Source: Anaeromyces robustus
Lineage: Eukaryota; Neocallimastigomycota; Neocallimastigomycetes; Neocallimastigales; Neocallimastigaceae
Length of the DNA stretch: 64,000 bases
NCBI GenBank assembly: GCA_002104895.1
Contig: MCFG01000169.1
Span: 21,001-85,000 of the forward strand
Direction of reading: 5' to 3'
Shown here: piece by piece, positions 1 to 10,368 of the stretch
Position numbering within the stretch: position 1 is the first letter of the stretch
Layout: every line of letters starts with the position of its first letter
Position numbers and translations under genes: made by a program
The notes under the pieces: model-generated
What the model was told of the DNA's origin: nothing
Seen by the model: the letters and a program-made list of their open reading frames with translations, nothing else
Databases searched by the model: none

Positions 1-1
1 G

Positions 2-877
2 AAGTTCTACGATGCCTTCTCTAAGAACATTAAGTTAGGTATTCACGAAGACAGTACTAACCGTGCTAAGTTATCTGAATTCCTTATGTTCTACTCTACT
101 AAGTCTGGTGAAGAAATGACTTCCCTTAAGGATTACGTTACTCGTATGCCAGAAAAGCAAAAGAACATTTACTACGTTACTGGTGAATCCAGAGCCGCTG
201 TTGAAAACTCTCCATTCCTTGAAGCTCTTAAGAAGAAGGGATTCGAAGTTTTATACCTTGTTGATCCAATTGATGAATACATGGTTCAACAACTTAAGGA
301 ATACGATGGTCACACTCTCCAAAGTGTTACCAAGGAAGGTCTTGAATTAGAAGAAGATGAAGAAGAAAAGAAGAAGCGTGAAGAAGAAAAGGCTCAATTC
401 GAAGAATTATGTAAGACCATTAAGGAAATTCTTGGTGACAAGGTTGAAAAGGTAGTCCTTTCTAACCGTATTGTTAATTCTCCATGTGTTTTAGTTACTG
501 GTCAATATGGTTGGTCTGCTAACATGGAACGTATCATGAGAGCTCAAGCTTTACGTGATTCTGCTATGTCTTCCTACATGGCCTCTAAGAAGACTATGGA
601 AATTAACCCAGAACATGCTATCATTAAGTCCTTAAAGGCTAAGGATAAGAATGACAAGACCTTAAAGGATTTAGTTTACTTATTATACGAAACTGCTTTA
701 TTATCTTCTGGTTTCACTCTTGAAGATCCATCTAACTTTGCCTCTCGTATTCACCGTATGATTAAGTTAGGTTTAAGTATTGATGATGAAGAAGAAGCTG
801 AAATGGAAACTGATGCTCAAGATGATATGCCAGAATTAGAAGAAGTTGGTGAATCTAAGATGGAAGAAGTTGATTAA
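2..877 (+). CDS. HSP90: Cytosolic HSP90 chaperone, C-terminal part (5' end outside window)
   Basis: The frame is open from base 2, so the gene enters from the left; 291 residues are visible of a family usually about 700 long. They cover the end of the middle domain and the whole C-terminal dimerisation domain. Seen: the family signature [16 protein letters not shown] (residues about 53-68), a charged acidic/lysine segment (about 117-135), the highly conserved [17 protein letters not shown] block (about 180-196), and a final MEEVD. That pentapeptide is the known binding site for TPR co-chaperones and marks the cytosolic form. HSP90 is an ATP-dependent chaperone that matures client proteins as a dimer. 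Codon use (GGT, AAG, TTC, CCA) and GC content are clearly higher than in the rest of the window, as expected for a strongly expressed housekeeping gene. No intron is seen in the visible part. Confidence 0.97.
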   Translation, partial: KFYDAFSKNIKLGIHEDSTNRAKLSEFLMFYSTKSGEEMTSLKDYVTRMPEKQKNIYYVTGESRAAVENSPFLEALKKKGFEVLYLVDPIDEYMVQQLKEYDGHTLQSVTKEGLELEEDEEEKKKREEEKAQFEELCKTIKEILGDKVEKVVLSNRIVNSPCVLVTGQYGWSANMERIMRAQALRDSAMSSYMASKKTMEINPEHAIIKSLKAKDKNDKTLKDLVYLLYETALLSSGFTLEDPSNFASRIHRMIKLGLSIDDEEEAEMETDAQDDMPELEEVGESKMEEVD

Positions 878-1545
878 GCGGGTTAATAAATTTAACTTTT
901 TTACTTTTCTAATTTATACAAAAAAAAAATTATAATAAATAATATAATTTAACCAAACGTTATATCATAAAAACAAAAAAAAAAAAATTACAAATTTTTA
1001 CTTATCTTAAACAAAACAAAACACATCTAAAATGAAAAACACACATATAATACAATACAAATACATTTTTTAATAAAGTGGATAAAAAAAAATAATAAAA
1101 AAAAAACAAGGACTGTCTTTAAAAGATAAATAAACTTTTAAAAGAATTGAAAGTCCTTTTATTATTTTTTCTAACACTTATATTTTTCTATTATCAAAAT
1201 AATAAAAACATATATTTAATATTTTTTTTAATCATTTAAAGTGCAATTTATATATAAAAACCATTAAAAAAAAAATTTTTTTTTAAATAAAAATTACAAT
1301 TTTATAAAATGTATATATAAAAAATATATTAAAAAAAAAATTAAAAAATAAAAAATTTAAAAAAAAATTAAAAATTTAATAAAAAAATTAAAAAAAAAAA
1401 AAAAAAAAATTAGGATTGTCTGTTCAAAAATTTATGAATTTTGTGTTTAATTTGGTATATATATATATTTTTTCCTAATGTTTTATCTTATGATTTATTC
1501 TATTCTAGCTATAATAGAATCTAAAACTTTTTGAATTTTGTGTTT
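878..1545. other. HSP90 3' flank, AT-rich, no gene seen
   Basis: Downstream of the HSP90 stop there is poly-A/T-rich sequence with no open frame of substance. The only visible structure is the inverted repeat near 1108-1158, listed separately. The right edge is where LINE-derived sequence begins. Confidence 0.6.
1108..1158. repeat. Short inverted repeat (hairpin) in the HSP90 3' flank
   Basis: AAGGACT at 1108-1114 is the exact complement of AGTCCTT at 1152-1158. Between them are two further self-complementary stretches (CTTTAAAAG and CTTTTAAAAG). It could be an mRNA 3'-end hairpin or a tiny MITE remnant; nothing in the sequence decides this. Confidence 0.45.
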
Positions 1546-1908
1546 TATTGATCACTTCTGATTTAGATAGAAATTTTTTTTATTTTTTAGATAGTCTTTT
1601 TAATAGTTTAGTTAGGACCAGTAATAACCCTAGTGTGGATAATAGAATAAATAATATTGTTAAGGGTTATAAAAGTAGTAATAATAGTATAAGTAATATA
1701 GATATATTAGGTAGTAAAAAAATAGTTAATAGGTATAGAATATATATTTTTTTAATTGGTGGTAGAGATTATGGTTTTAGTGATAGAATTAACAATAGTC
1801 CATACAAAAAGGAATGGGAATGTTTGTTTAAGTGTCAGACTGAATCTGGTACTTATTCAAAATCCCCATTCTTGTTGCGATCTGCGGCTCTATTGAATGA
1901 TATCATGC

Positions 1909-1920
1909 CTGTTGTCTGTA
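1909..1920. repeat. Target-site duplication of the full-length LINE (partner 7099-7110)
   Basis: CTGTTGTCTGTA occurs directly before the element at 1909-1920 and directly after its poly(A) tail at 7099-7110. Removing 1921-7110 restores an uninterrupted older LINE copy, which is what a target-primed insertion predicts. One more base (A) may belong to the duplication. Confidence 0.88.
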
Positions 1921-2528
1921 ACCTCTTCTGAGGACCTGTACTTCCATTCATTTGGAATGCTCAAAAGAGGGTAAATGCCTGTCGATACATGGCGACGTTA
2001 AGGGCATTTTATGAAGTCTCCTCAATAATTGTTCTTTTTTCTAATAATATGTATAAGTTGGATATGCAGGAAATGAGTTATTTGTATTTTCTTTTAAATT
2101 TACCTTTCATGTATTTCTGTATATTATCACTGTATGAATCCATTGTAATTGCTTTAATTATTGTATGAGCTTGATTCACTTTACTCAAAAGCATGTGCTT
2201 ATACTTTATTAGAATTTAGAATAGTTATTTTTGAGTTCTTCACCTTTAACTTTTTTTTTAATTTTCATGAATTTAAGAATTTACAAGATTTCAAATATAT
2301 TTACATTCGCAAAAAGAGATTTTTATAACAACTATCAATATTCTACAAGTGTTTTTATAATAGAGTAAAGAAGATAAACAATTGATAAATTTAAACAAAA
2401 AAAAAAAAAAAAAAAGAAAAAATTTACATTCAGTTATTACTAGTCTACATTTTTAACTCGATTTTTTTAGTTTAGTACTTTCATTTTACTTTTTTTATTT
2501 TTTTCATCAATATTAAATATAGATCATA

Positions 2529-5500
2529 ATGGTACGAAATTTTTATAATAGTAACGAAAATAGCAATGTTTTTGTTCGTGGATTCCGCTGTTATGGAACT
2601 GATATTAACAACACTAGCATTATCTTCATCAATGGCCTTCACTCATGGACCAATGCATATATGATGGATTTTCTGGAATCAAATCTTAAGGAATTCAACA
2701 AGTACATTCTTTCAGTTAAACGATCTATGTGTTCTAGAGGTTGGTATTTTAGGATCAAAGTTTTATCATCTGACTTTAAATTCGATGATTTCAAAAAGAA
2801 ATTTGTATCATATATCTCAAATGCTAGCTTGTCGTATAGTAATTGCACTCATTATATTCGTAAAAGGTCACTTCAACAGATCAGAAATCAACTATTTTCT
2901 CCTTCAACAAACTTTAATGATTCAATTAATAACCAAAGTAATTCTACAACAAACTTAAATGATTCAATTAATAACCAAAGTAAGTCTACAACAAACTTAA
3001 ATGATTCAATCAATAACCAAAGAAATTCTACAACAAACTTAAATGATTCAATTAATAACCAAAGTAATTCTACTACAACATCCTCACAATCTAATACTTC
3101 AGATTCTTTCCAACGCAACTCATTAGTTAGTATACACTCTAATCTCAACACTCTTAATTCTATCAAAGATAAGTTTACTTTTTGTCTCAGTTGGAATACC
3201 AATGGATGGAACCACGAAAAGAAAGATAGTATCGAATACTTTATCACATTATTCAAACCTCTTTTTCTCTGTTTTCAAGAAACAAAGAACGGTTCTGGTG
3301 CCAATAGTAGTCAACCATGTAAAGTCACTATTCCCAATTACCGATATTTTGTTAGAAGAGCCGTTGATAGTATTCCAGGCATGAGAGGTTTATTTTTAGG
3401 TTATCATAAATCTTGTCAAGCAATACTTGAAGAGAATTCATTTAATTACATTATTTCCTTAACCAATTATAATATCTACGACTCTAAATGCTCTGTTGGA
3501 AATGTATATATCCCTGTCAGCTCTCATTCTACACAAGTGAAGTGTGCTTTAGCAGAAGTTATTGATTGGCTTAATATTCATCGTGATCATGCTTCTATTC
3601 TTGTTGGGGATTTTAACATGAAAACAGTGGACCTTGAAGAAAAAATATCACCGATTAATGGTTGGATAATTTTACCTCTCAATAGTTCAAGAATCTCTTG
3701 GGTTCAAGGTAATTTATCTTCAGATATTGATCATGCTTTGGTTAATTATAAAATGTTGAACCTTATATCTTATGCTTCCTTTATTGATTATCACCCAGTC
3801 TCTGATCATAAACCAATGTTAGTATATTGTAAGAAAAATTTTGTTGATCTCTCCTTTACTCACCCAAAAAAGGTTGTTCAATGGAATAGAATTCGCTGTA
3901 AGGAAATGAAAAACGATATTGTTGACAATAACAAGTTTGCTATTTTAAATAATGAGATCTTTAATAATCCTTCTCTTTCTATTGATGATCTAGTTGATAA
4001 GTTTATTAATACTTCTAATTCAATTGCAGAGGACCTTGAAATTACATCTTCTACTGAAATTAGGAAATCAATGTTCCATATGTCACGTAATATTTACTGT
4101 CTTCAAAGAATCAAAAGCTTGAAGTATCGACAAATTGAAAAGAGCCATTTGGATTATGAACCTAATCAATTTATTATCCTTGTTGCATCTTATAATAAAT
4201 TATGCCAATCTATTCATAAAAAATGTAATGAATTTAGAAGACAAAACTATTTATTTTGGATTAAAGTAGGCTGCGAGGCTACCTTAAAAAATGACAGCAG
4301 AAAATCATGGTCATGGATTAAGAAGAATATTAAAAATAACAATCAGGAGTTATTTATACCTCATCCTATCAGAGACCACCAAGATAACTTAGTGTATAGT
4401 ACTAAAGATCAATTAGATGTTTGGTGCAATTATTATAAGAAACTTAGTTATGACTCTACTGGACATAGCATGAATAAAAAATTCTGGAAGAATTCTCCCG
4501 CTATTAATCGTATAAAGAGTGGAAATAACATAGTATGGGATATTAACCAAGATATCAGCATTGAAGAAATCAAAAAGGCCATCCTTTCTATCCCTAACTT
4601 TAAAGCCTCAGGTCCCGATGGTATCCCTATTGAATTTTATAAAGCTTTAATTCCTGATTCCTCTTCGAATGACTCTGTAAATAATGATTCCTATGTTCCG
4701 GCTGGTCTTAGTTGTTTCTGTTTCTTAATTAATCGTATTTGGAATGGTGATTTTCCTATTTTTTGGAATAATGCATCCATTGTTTCTATTCCAAAAAAAG
4801 GCGATCTTTCTAATTGTGATAACTATCGTGGTATCTCACTTATCAATAATGGTATTAAGATTCTTTCGAAAATTATTGCTTCTAGAATTTCTGAATATGG
4901 TATAAGTCATGGATTCATCAGACCAGAACAATTTGGCTTTCGGAATAAGGAAGAATGTATTAGTCTTTATATCTCTATTCTTTCTATTTGTCAAAGACGT
5001 AAATTCAAAGGGGAAGATACTTATATAGCTTTTCTGGATCTTAAAAAAGCTTACGATTCTGTGCCCATATATAACATCTTGTCGAAAATTTATACTCTTG
5101 GTATACAAGGAAAATGCTTTCAATTTTTGGAGAACCTATATCTGTCTTCCAAAGCTTGTGTTAAAATTAATGGACAATTTTCCGATTCTTTCAGAATACT
5201 TAAAGGAGTTCGACAAGGATGTCCCTTATCTCCTATACTTTTTAATTTGTTTATCAACGACATCTTCAACGATTGCCTGCATAATGGTGTGAAAATAGAT
5301 ACTGAATATTGTTGTGGAGGATTATTTGCTGATGATATTGTTCTTTGTGCCCCTAGTAGATCTCGTATGAACAAACTTCTTCGTTTAGTTGGTAAATGGG
5401 CTAAGGACAACGAGATGACTTTTGGAATTAATAAATGTGGCACATTAGCTGTTAGACATGAAAATTCGGAATATATTCTTAGAGAGGACCCTACCTTTTA

Positions 5501-6848
5501 TTTAACAGGAATCGCAATCCCTAAAACAGATTGTTATACTTACCTTGGTGTTCCCTTTCACAAAACTCTAGATTTAAAATTCGTTATTAGTAAAATGAAA
5601 AATAAAGTTAGTAAGGCTTTGTTTTCAATTCAAGGTTTTTTAAAAAATGATCTGATTCCTATTCCTCTTAAAAGAACTTTATTCTCTGCAAAAGTTATTG
5701 GACAAGTTTCCTATTACGCGCCTTTGCTTGGTTCTAACAAAAACAATACTAGTTCTACACAAACAATAATTAACAAAGGTTTTTATTGGATTTTAGGCTA
5801 CTCGAAACCTAATTCTTTTGTTTCTATTTATTGCATCTCAAAAGAACTCAATATTCCTCCACTTTCTGGTAAATGTGCTTTAGCTCAGGTTAGATGTTTT
5901 AATAAGTGGAAGGACTCCAACTGCATTATCTCAAAGATAGTTAATAATGTTGCTACAACAAGAAAATGGACTTGGGACAAAGAAAGTAAAATATTAAATG
6001 ATAAATTAAACAATATTTCATCCTCTACTAAAGAAATTATGGAATTCTATTGGGACAGAGACATGAACAGTGATAAATCAATTAAAGCTAAAACTTATAA
6101 ATTGTACAACTTTGAAGAATCAAGAAGTTACTTAAAGCTTAATCTAGAATTTCCTGAATATAGCAAAGGTTTTCGGTGGATACTTAGGGCAAGATGTGGA
6201 TATAAAATTGATGCTAGAGTTGCAAAAGCTGCTAAAATGATTAATAATTCTTGTCCTAATTGTTGTTCATGTTGTTTCCATTGTGACAGTTATCAGAGAA
6301 TTGATCATTGGTTTATAAATTGTTTCTTATTTAAAAATCTTCGTATTGATCACTTCTCTGATCTAGATAGAAATTTTTTTTATTTTTTAGATAGTCTTTT
6401 TAATAGTTTAGTTAGGATCAGTAATAACCCTAGTGTGGATAATAGAATAAATAATATTGTTAAGGGTTATAAAAGTAGTAATAATAGTATAAGTAATATA
6501 GATATATTAGGTAGTAAAAAAATAGTTAATAGGTATAGAATATATATTTTTTTAATTGGTGGTAGAGATTATGGTTTTAGTGATAGAATTAACAATAGTC
6601 CATACAAAAAGGAATGGGAATGTTTGTTTAAGTGTCAGACTGAATCTGGTACTTATTCAAAATCCCCATTCTTGTTGCGATCTGCGGCTCTATTGAATGA
6701 TATCATGCCTGTTGTCTGTAAAAGACAACATATATTATTCAATAAATTTAAAACCAACCTCTCCAGGAACGTCAATGCTGATAACACAGTAGGACAGCCT
6801 AGTAGGGCAAATGCCGATCCTATTTCCGACCCTAGTGGAATAGGATAG
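2529..6848 (+). CDS. LINE polyprotein: AP-type endonuclease, reverse transcriptase, C-terminal zinc finger
   Basis: 1439 residues. N-terminus (1-120): unassigned, possibly nucleic-acid binding. 127-182: four 14-residue Ser/Asn/Thr-rich repeats. About 215-435: endonuclease/exonuclease/phosphatase fold, with N223/N225 in SWNTNGW, the metal-binding E251 in FQETK, GDFN 360-363, and the catalytic-type SDH 425-427. About 680-960: reverse transcriptase with GPDGIP (695-700), AFLDLKKAYDSVP (834-846), GVRQGCPLSPILFN (893-906) and the catalytic FADD box (933-936). C-terminus: CPNC (1242-1245) with H1260 and C1265, resembling the zinc-finger module behind many LINE reverse transcriptases. These domains nick the target and copy the element RNA in place. 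All key residues looked for are present, so the protein could be active. Confidence 0.93.
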   Translation: MVRNFYNSNENSNVFVRGFRCYGTDINNTSIIFINGLHSWTNAYMMDFLESNLKEFNKYILSVKRSMCSRGWYFRIKVLSSDFKFDDFKKKFVSYISNASLSYSNCTHYIRKRSLQQIRNQLFSPSTNFNDSINNQSNSTTNLNDSINNQSKSTTNLNDSINNQRNSTTNLNDSINNQSNSTTTSSQSNTSDSFQRNSLVSIHSNLNTLNSIKDKFTFCLSWNTNGWNHEKKDSIEYFITLFKPLFLCFQETKNGSGANSSQPCKVTIPNYRYFVRRAVDSIPGMRGLFLGYHKSCQAILEENSFNYIISLTNYNIYDSKCSVGNVYIPVSSHSTQVKCALAEVIDWLNIHRDHASILVGDFNMKTVDLEEKISPINGWIILPLNSSRISWVQGNLSSDIDHALVNYKMLNLISYASFIDYHPVSDHKPMLVYCKKNFVDLSFTHPKKVVQWNRIRCKEMKNDIVDNNKFAILNNEIFNNPSLSIDDLVDKFINTSNSIAEDLEITSSTEIRKSMFHMSRNIYCLQRIKSLKYRQIEKSHLDYEPNQFIILVASYNKLCQSIHKKCNEFRRQNYLFWIKVGCEATLKNDSRKSWSWIKKNIKNNNQELFIPHPIRDHQDNLVYSTKDQLDVWCNYYKKLSYDSTGHSMNKKFWKNSPAINRIKSGNNIVWDINQDISIEEIKKAILSIPNFKASGPDGIPIEFYKALIPDSSSNDSVNNDSYVPAGLSCFCFLINRIWNGDFPIFWNNASIVSIPKKGDLSNCDNYRGISLINNGIKILSKIIASRISEYGISHGFIRPEQFGFRNKEECISLYISILSICQRRKFKGEDTYIAFLDLKKAYDSVPIYNILSKIYTLGIQGKCFQFLENLYLSSKACVKINGQFSDSFRILKGVRQGCPLSPILFNLFINDIFNDCLHNGVKIDTEYCCGGLFADDIVLCAPSRSRMNKLLRLVGKWAKDNEMTFGINKCGTLAVRHENSEYILREDPTFYLTGIAIPKTDCYTYLGVPFHKTLDLKFVISKMKNKVSKALFSIQGFLKNDLIPIPLKRTLFSAKVIGQVSYYAPLLGSNKNNTSSTQTIINKGFYWILGYSKPNSFVSIYCISKELNIPPLSGKCALAQVRCFNKWKDSNCIISKIVNNVATTRKWTWDKESKILNDKLNNISSSTKEIMEFYWDRDMNSDKSIKAKTYKLYNFEESRSYLKLNLEFPEYSKGFRWILRARCGYKIDARVAKAAKMINNSCPNCCSCCFHCDSYQRIDHWFINCFLFKNLRIDHFSDLDRNFFYFLDSLFNSLVRISNNPSVDNRINNIVKGYKSSNNSISNIDILGSKKIVNRYRIYIFLIGGRDYGFSDRINNSPYKKEWECLFKCQTESGTYSKSPFLLRSAALLNDIMPVVCKRQHILFNKFKTNLSRNVNADNTVGQPSRANADPISDPSGIG
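2907..3074 (+). repeat. Four 42-bp in-frame tandem repeats in the LINE ORF
   Basis: Four consecutive 42-bp copies encode TNFNDSINNQSNST and three near-identical versions (TNLNDSINNQ...). They form a flexible hydrophilic linker between the N-terminal region and the endonuclease domain. The repeats keep the frame, so copy number can vary without breaking the protein. Confidence 0.9.
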
Positions 6849-7132
6849 ATCAATTTTACTTTAATTCTATATTTAGAATTAAGGGCTGTATGGATTTATT
6901 GTTTTTAAATATTATTATACTTCTTTTTTTCCTCCAGTATTATCTATTATTATCTATAATATTTTACTGGTTTTTATTTTTTTTAGTATCATTTTTTTTC
7001 ATTATGTGTTTTTTTTATGATTCATGTATTTTAATATTTAAATTCAATAAAGTTGACGTACAAATTGTGTGCCATAAAAAAAAAAAAAAAAAAAAAAACT
7101 GTTGTCTGTAAAAGACAACATATATTGTTCAA

Positions 7133-7186
7133 CATGAAAGTGTATTCTCTTCATTTAGTCTAAAAAAAAAAAAAAAAAAAAAAAAA
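7133..7186 (+). mobile_element. 54-bp poly(A)-terminated mini-insertion with a 14-bp target-site duplication
   Basis: About 29 bp of sequence ending TTTAGTCT followed by ~25 A's is flanked by perfect copies of CATATATTGTTCAA (7119-7132 and 7187-7200). Its unique part resembles the last bases before the poly(A) of the second LINE family at 9385-9421 (AAAGTGTATTC...TTTAGTCT). It is therefore best read as an extremely 5'-truncated copy of that family, inserted into the older LINE copy. Confidence 0.85.
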
Positions 7187-7560
7187 CATATATTGTTCAA
7201 TAAATTTAAAACCAACCTCTCCAGGAACGTCAATGCTGATAACACAGTAGGACAGCCTAGTAAGGCAAATGCCGATCCTATTTCAGACCCTAGTGGAATA
7301 GGATAGATCAATTTTACTTTAATTCTATATTTAGAATTAAGGGCTTGTATGGATTTATTGTTTTTAAATATTATTATAATACTTTTTTTTTTCCCTCCAG
7401 TATTATTTATTATTATCTATAATATTTAAACTGGTTTTTATTTTTTTTTAGTATCATTATTTTTCATTATGTGTTTTTTTTTATGATTCATGTATTTTAT
7501 TTATTTAAATTCAATAAAAGTGACGTACAAATTGTGTGCCATAAAAAAAAAAAAAAAAAA

Positions 7561-7658
7561 GGTATACTTACCTTGGTATTCTTTTTCGCAAAACTCTTTT
7601 CATTTTATTAAAAATAAATTTTAAATCAAGATAATAAGGCTTTGTTTTCAATTCAAGG

Positions 7659-7691
<33 letters not shown>

Positions 7692-8062
7692 TGATTTAAT
7701 TCCTATTCCTCTTAAATGAACTTAATTCTCTGCAAAAGTTATTGGACAAGTTTCCTATTACGCACCCTTGGCTTGGATTTAAACAAAAACAATACTAGTT
7801 CTACTCAAAACTATTATCAACAAAGGTTTTTTATTGAATTTTAGGTTTCTCAAAACCTAATTCATTTGTTTCTATTTACTGCATTTCTAAAGAACTCAAT
7901 ATTCCTCCATTCTCTGATAAATGTGTTTTTAGCCTAAGTTAAATGTTTTAATAAGTGGAATGACTTCAACTGTATTATCTCAAAAATAGTCAATAATGTC
8001 TCTACAACAAGAAAATGGACTTGGGACAAAGAAAGATATTAAATGATAAATTAAACAATATT
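7561..8062 (+). mobile_element. Decayed LINE fragment (reverse-transcriptase C-terminal side)
   Basis: The sequence parallels 5531-6022 of the full-length element (for example the CYTYLGVPF region and the stretch encoding TTRKWTWDKE), but with many indels and an inserted poly-T tract near 7661-7684. No open frame survives. It starts directly after the poly(A) of the older LINE copy and stops where a different LINE begins. Confidence 0.8.
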
Positions 8063-9421
8063 TCCTTCTTTGCTGAACCTCTTAGCTTCTGATGTTATTG
8101 GTTATAGTCTTAACAAAGAATTTTGGGAAGATAAATTTGGATCTCCTCCTCCAAACTCTTCTGAATGGAATATTAATGGTCCAATTACTATTTCTGAAAT
8201 TTACGAAACCGTTTCTTCTTTGAAAAATAATAAAGTTCCAGGTCCTAATGGTATTCCTTCTATATTCTTCAAAGCTTTCTTTTGTGAATATTCTTCAAAT
8301 AATAATCAACCAAACAATCAATCAGACAAATCCCTCTAACTCAGTTATTCTGGATTTTATTAAATGTTTTGAATTATTATTTAATAGAATTTGGGATGGT
8401 GATTTCCCGTCTGAATGAAATTCTGTATCGATTATTTCTATTCCTATAAAAGGAGACCTTTCTGATGGTAACAACTATAAAGGAATTTCTTTGATTAACG
8501 TCAGTATTAAAATCATTACTAAAATTATCACTAACAGAATTACTACTAATTATGCACTTAAACATAATTTAATCTGTCCAGAACAGTTTGGTTTCTGTTA
8601 TAAAGAAGAATGTATTAGTCTTTACATATCAATCCGTGAAATATGTCAAAGAAGAGATTTTCTAAATCAATTTACTTACCTTGCTTTTCTTGATTTGAAA
8701 AAAGCCTACGATTCTGTTCCTATCTACAATATTTTAACCAAATTAAATAATCTTGGTATACGTGGTAAATGCCTTAATTTTATTACAAACCTCTACCTTA
8801 CCTCGAAAGCTCGTGTCTTGCTGAACAATCAACTTTCAAATGAATTCCCTATAAATTGTGGTGTTCGTCAAGGTTGCCCTTTACCCCCAATTCTATTCAA
8901 TTTATTCCTTAATTATATTTTAAATAATTGTTCTAACTATGGAGTTTCATGTGATAATTCAATCTGTTGTGACGGTCTCTTTGCTGATGATATTGTTCTT
9001 ATTGCCCCTTTCAAGAAGAGTAAAACTCAGGTCACTTTTATTCCATGTACACGATTGGGCTAAAACTAATGAAATGACCTTTGGTATCAACAAATGTGCT
9101 AACAATGGTTGTTAAACCACTCAAACTCTTTCCTCCTCATAATTACTGACCTTCTTTCTAGATATCAATAGAATTTCTAAAACTTCTTGCTATAAATATT
9201 TTGGTATCTCTTTTATTATTATATTCTCTTTTCCTTAAACCTATTATTTCAAATCTCAACTTAAAACTTAACCTGACTATAAATCCATTCACCCGTTTTC
9301 TCCTTTAATCGTAACATTTCTTTGGTTCTTAAAATCTAAATCTATTAATAATTATTTATAATAAATAATAAATAAAAAAAATTATAAAAGTGTATTCTTT
9401 AGTCTAAAAAAAAAAAAAAAA
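8063..9421 (+). pseudogene. Second LINE family: broken reverse-transcriptase fragment with 3' UTR and poly(A)
   Basis: It encodes a reverse transcriptase related to, but clearly diverged from, the full-length element. Seen are GPNGIP (Asp of the usual GPDG changed to Asn), NNYKGISLIN, CPEQFGF, AFLDLKKAYDSVP, GVRQGCPLPPILFN and an intact FADD. The frame shifts between about 8339 and 8380, there is an in-frame TGA at 8416, and it breaks again after 9063 with homology continuing to about 9220. The 3' part (9220-9385) is AT-rich untranslated sequence ending TTTAGTCT plus poly(A). A similar 3' UTR recurs near 22215-22335, so this is a distinct subfamily. Non-functional. Confidence 0.85.
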
Positions 9422-9422
9422 T

Positions 9423-9735
9423 TGGACTTTCAATTGTAAGGCCTTTGAAAATGATAGAAATACAATTCTTAACTACGCCGATGATTTATTTTTTGAGGTT
9501 TGCATTATAACTATTGAAGATAAATCACTGGAAATATCTATGGACTTGGACGAAGATTATGAAGATAATATATATTACTTGATGCTTAATGTTTTCTTTA
9601 ATGGGCGTTATGTATTTGAAAAACTAAATATTGATGTGGAACCGAAATGGGATAAACAACTTTTAAAATTCTTGTATTTAATGATTATTAGAGTTAATAG
9701 ATTTGAAAAATATTTTAAAAATTCTTTGTTTTTTT
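9423..9735 (+). pseudogene. Unidentified gene fragment, interrupted by a LINE tail
   Basis: Directly after the poly(A) at 9421 an open frame begins without a start codon and reads about 100 residues (WTFNCKAFENDRN..., then NYADDLFFEV, then MDLDEDYEDN from 9540). The composition is that of a normal soluble acidic protein, not a low-complexity shadow. NYADDLFF superficially recalls a reverse-transcriptase YADD box, but the surrounding sequence does not match the LINEs here, so no function is assigned. Its 3' end is duplicated around an inserted LINE tail, after which the frame is lost. Probably a truncated host or transposon gene. Confidence 0.5.
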
Positions 9736-9807
9736 ATGATTCATATATATTAATATTTAAACTCAATAAAGATGATGTACAAATTGTGTGTTTTAAAAAA
9801 AAAATTG
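9731..9807 (+). mobile_element. LINE 3'-tail insertion with long imperfect target-site duplication
   Basis: About 77 bp match the last bases of the full-length LINE's 3' UTR (TATGATTCAT...CAATAAAG...GTACAAATTGTGTG) and end in poly(A). They are flanked by a ~66-bp direct repeat (9665-9730 and 9808-9876, roughly 10% different), consistent with an old insertion that made an unusually long target-site duplication. Confidence 0.65.
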
Positions 9808-9876
9808 AAAATTCTTGTATTTAATGATTATAAGAGTTTTAATAAATTTGAAAAATACTTTAAAAATTATTGTATT

Positions 9877-10269
9877 TTTTTAAAATGATTTCATTTTGTT
9901 TCTTATCCTAATTTTAATTGTCATGACTGTTTTAGACATATTTAAATAACTAAAACTTCTATGTTAGATATAGGTAATCTTTATATTTATAATTTGGATA
10001 GAAATTATATATATATATATTTGTATCTACAGTGTATGAAATTTAGAATCAGTGTATACTTCCTTAGAATATTTTTGAATTTATAGACGACTCTATCATT
10101 ATTATAAAAATTAGATTCATCAAAATACCTTTTAGTATTAATTTGAACTTTCTTCATTGATTTTTTTTAGGATCTTTGTTTAGGACTAATTTACTCTTTT
10201 TGGACTATTATAATATTCTTTTTTTTTTTTAGTTTTTTTTTTTCCTTTATAAAAGAATTTTTTCTTATT
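9877..10269. other. AT-rich spacer, no gene seen
   Basis: No open frame, hairpin or recognisable repeat of note; probably degraded retrotransposon 3' UTR sequence. Confidence 0.4.
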
Positions 10270-10368
10270 TTATATTTTTATATGATATCACGTGTATTAA
10301 ATATTTATATGTAACATTTTAAGTATAAAAATTCAATAAAGTAATAAAATTACTGTCTGTTATAAAAA
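10270..10368 (+). mobile_element. LINE-like 3' tail remnant
   Basis: It ends AAAATTCAATAAAG...CTGTCTGTTATAAAAAAA, parallel in layout to the full-length LINE's AAATTCAATAAAG...GTGTGCCATAAAA end. No coding part was recognised. Confidence 0.4.

Larger units (their letters stand above)
1921..7098 (+). mobile_element. Apparently full-length non-LTR retrotransposon (LINE), ~5.2 kb
   Basis: The boundaries are set by the 12-bp target-site duplication on both sides. It comprises a 5' untranslated region of 608 bp (1921-2528, higher in GC than its surroundings), one long ORF (2529-6848), a ~230-bp 3' untranslated region with AATAAAG-like sequence before the end, and a poly(A) tail ending at 7098. The ORF has no stop or frameshift, so this copy may be recent. 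The endonuclease plus reverse-transcriptase architecture and the poly(A) end are those of LINEs that insert by target-primed reverse transcription. The clade is not assigned; no RNase H domain was recognised. Confidence 0.9.
1546..7560 (+). mobile_element. Older 5'-truncated LINE copy, interrupted by two later insertions
   Basis: The pieces 1546-1920, 7111-7132 and 7201-7560, read in order, match the last ~1.2 kb of the full-length element at 1921-7098 (its 6344-7098). The first piece differs from it only by a 2-base deletion and two or so substitutions over 375 bp. The copy ends in its own poly(A), about 7543-7560. It is split at 1920/7111 by the full-length element and at 7132/7201 by a 54-bp poly(A) insertion. 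The visible reading frame (C-terminal part of the LINE protein) is a remnant and not an independent gene. No target-site duplication around the older copy itself was recognised. Confidence 0.85.

Noticed and set aside
1548-1931. 127-residue frame as a separate gene
   Set aside because: Nearly identical to the C-terminal part of the LINE protein and ends at the insertion point of the full-length element; it is a transposon remnant.
2888-3256. 122-residue minus-strand frame with LLWLLIESFKFVVE repeats
   Set aside because: Antisense of the 42-bp repeats in the LINE ORF.
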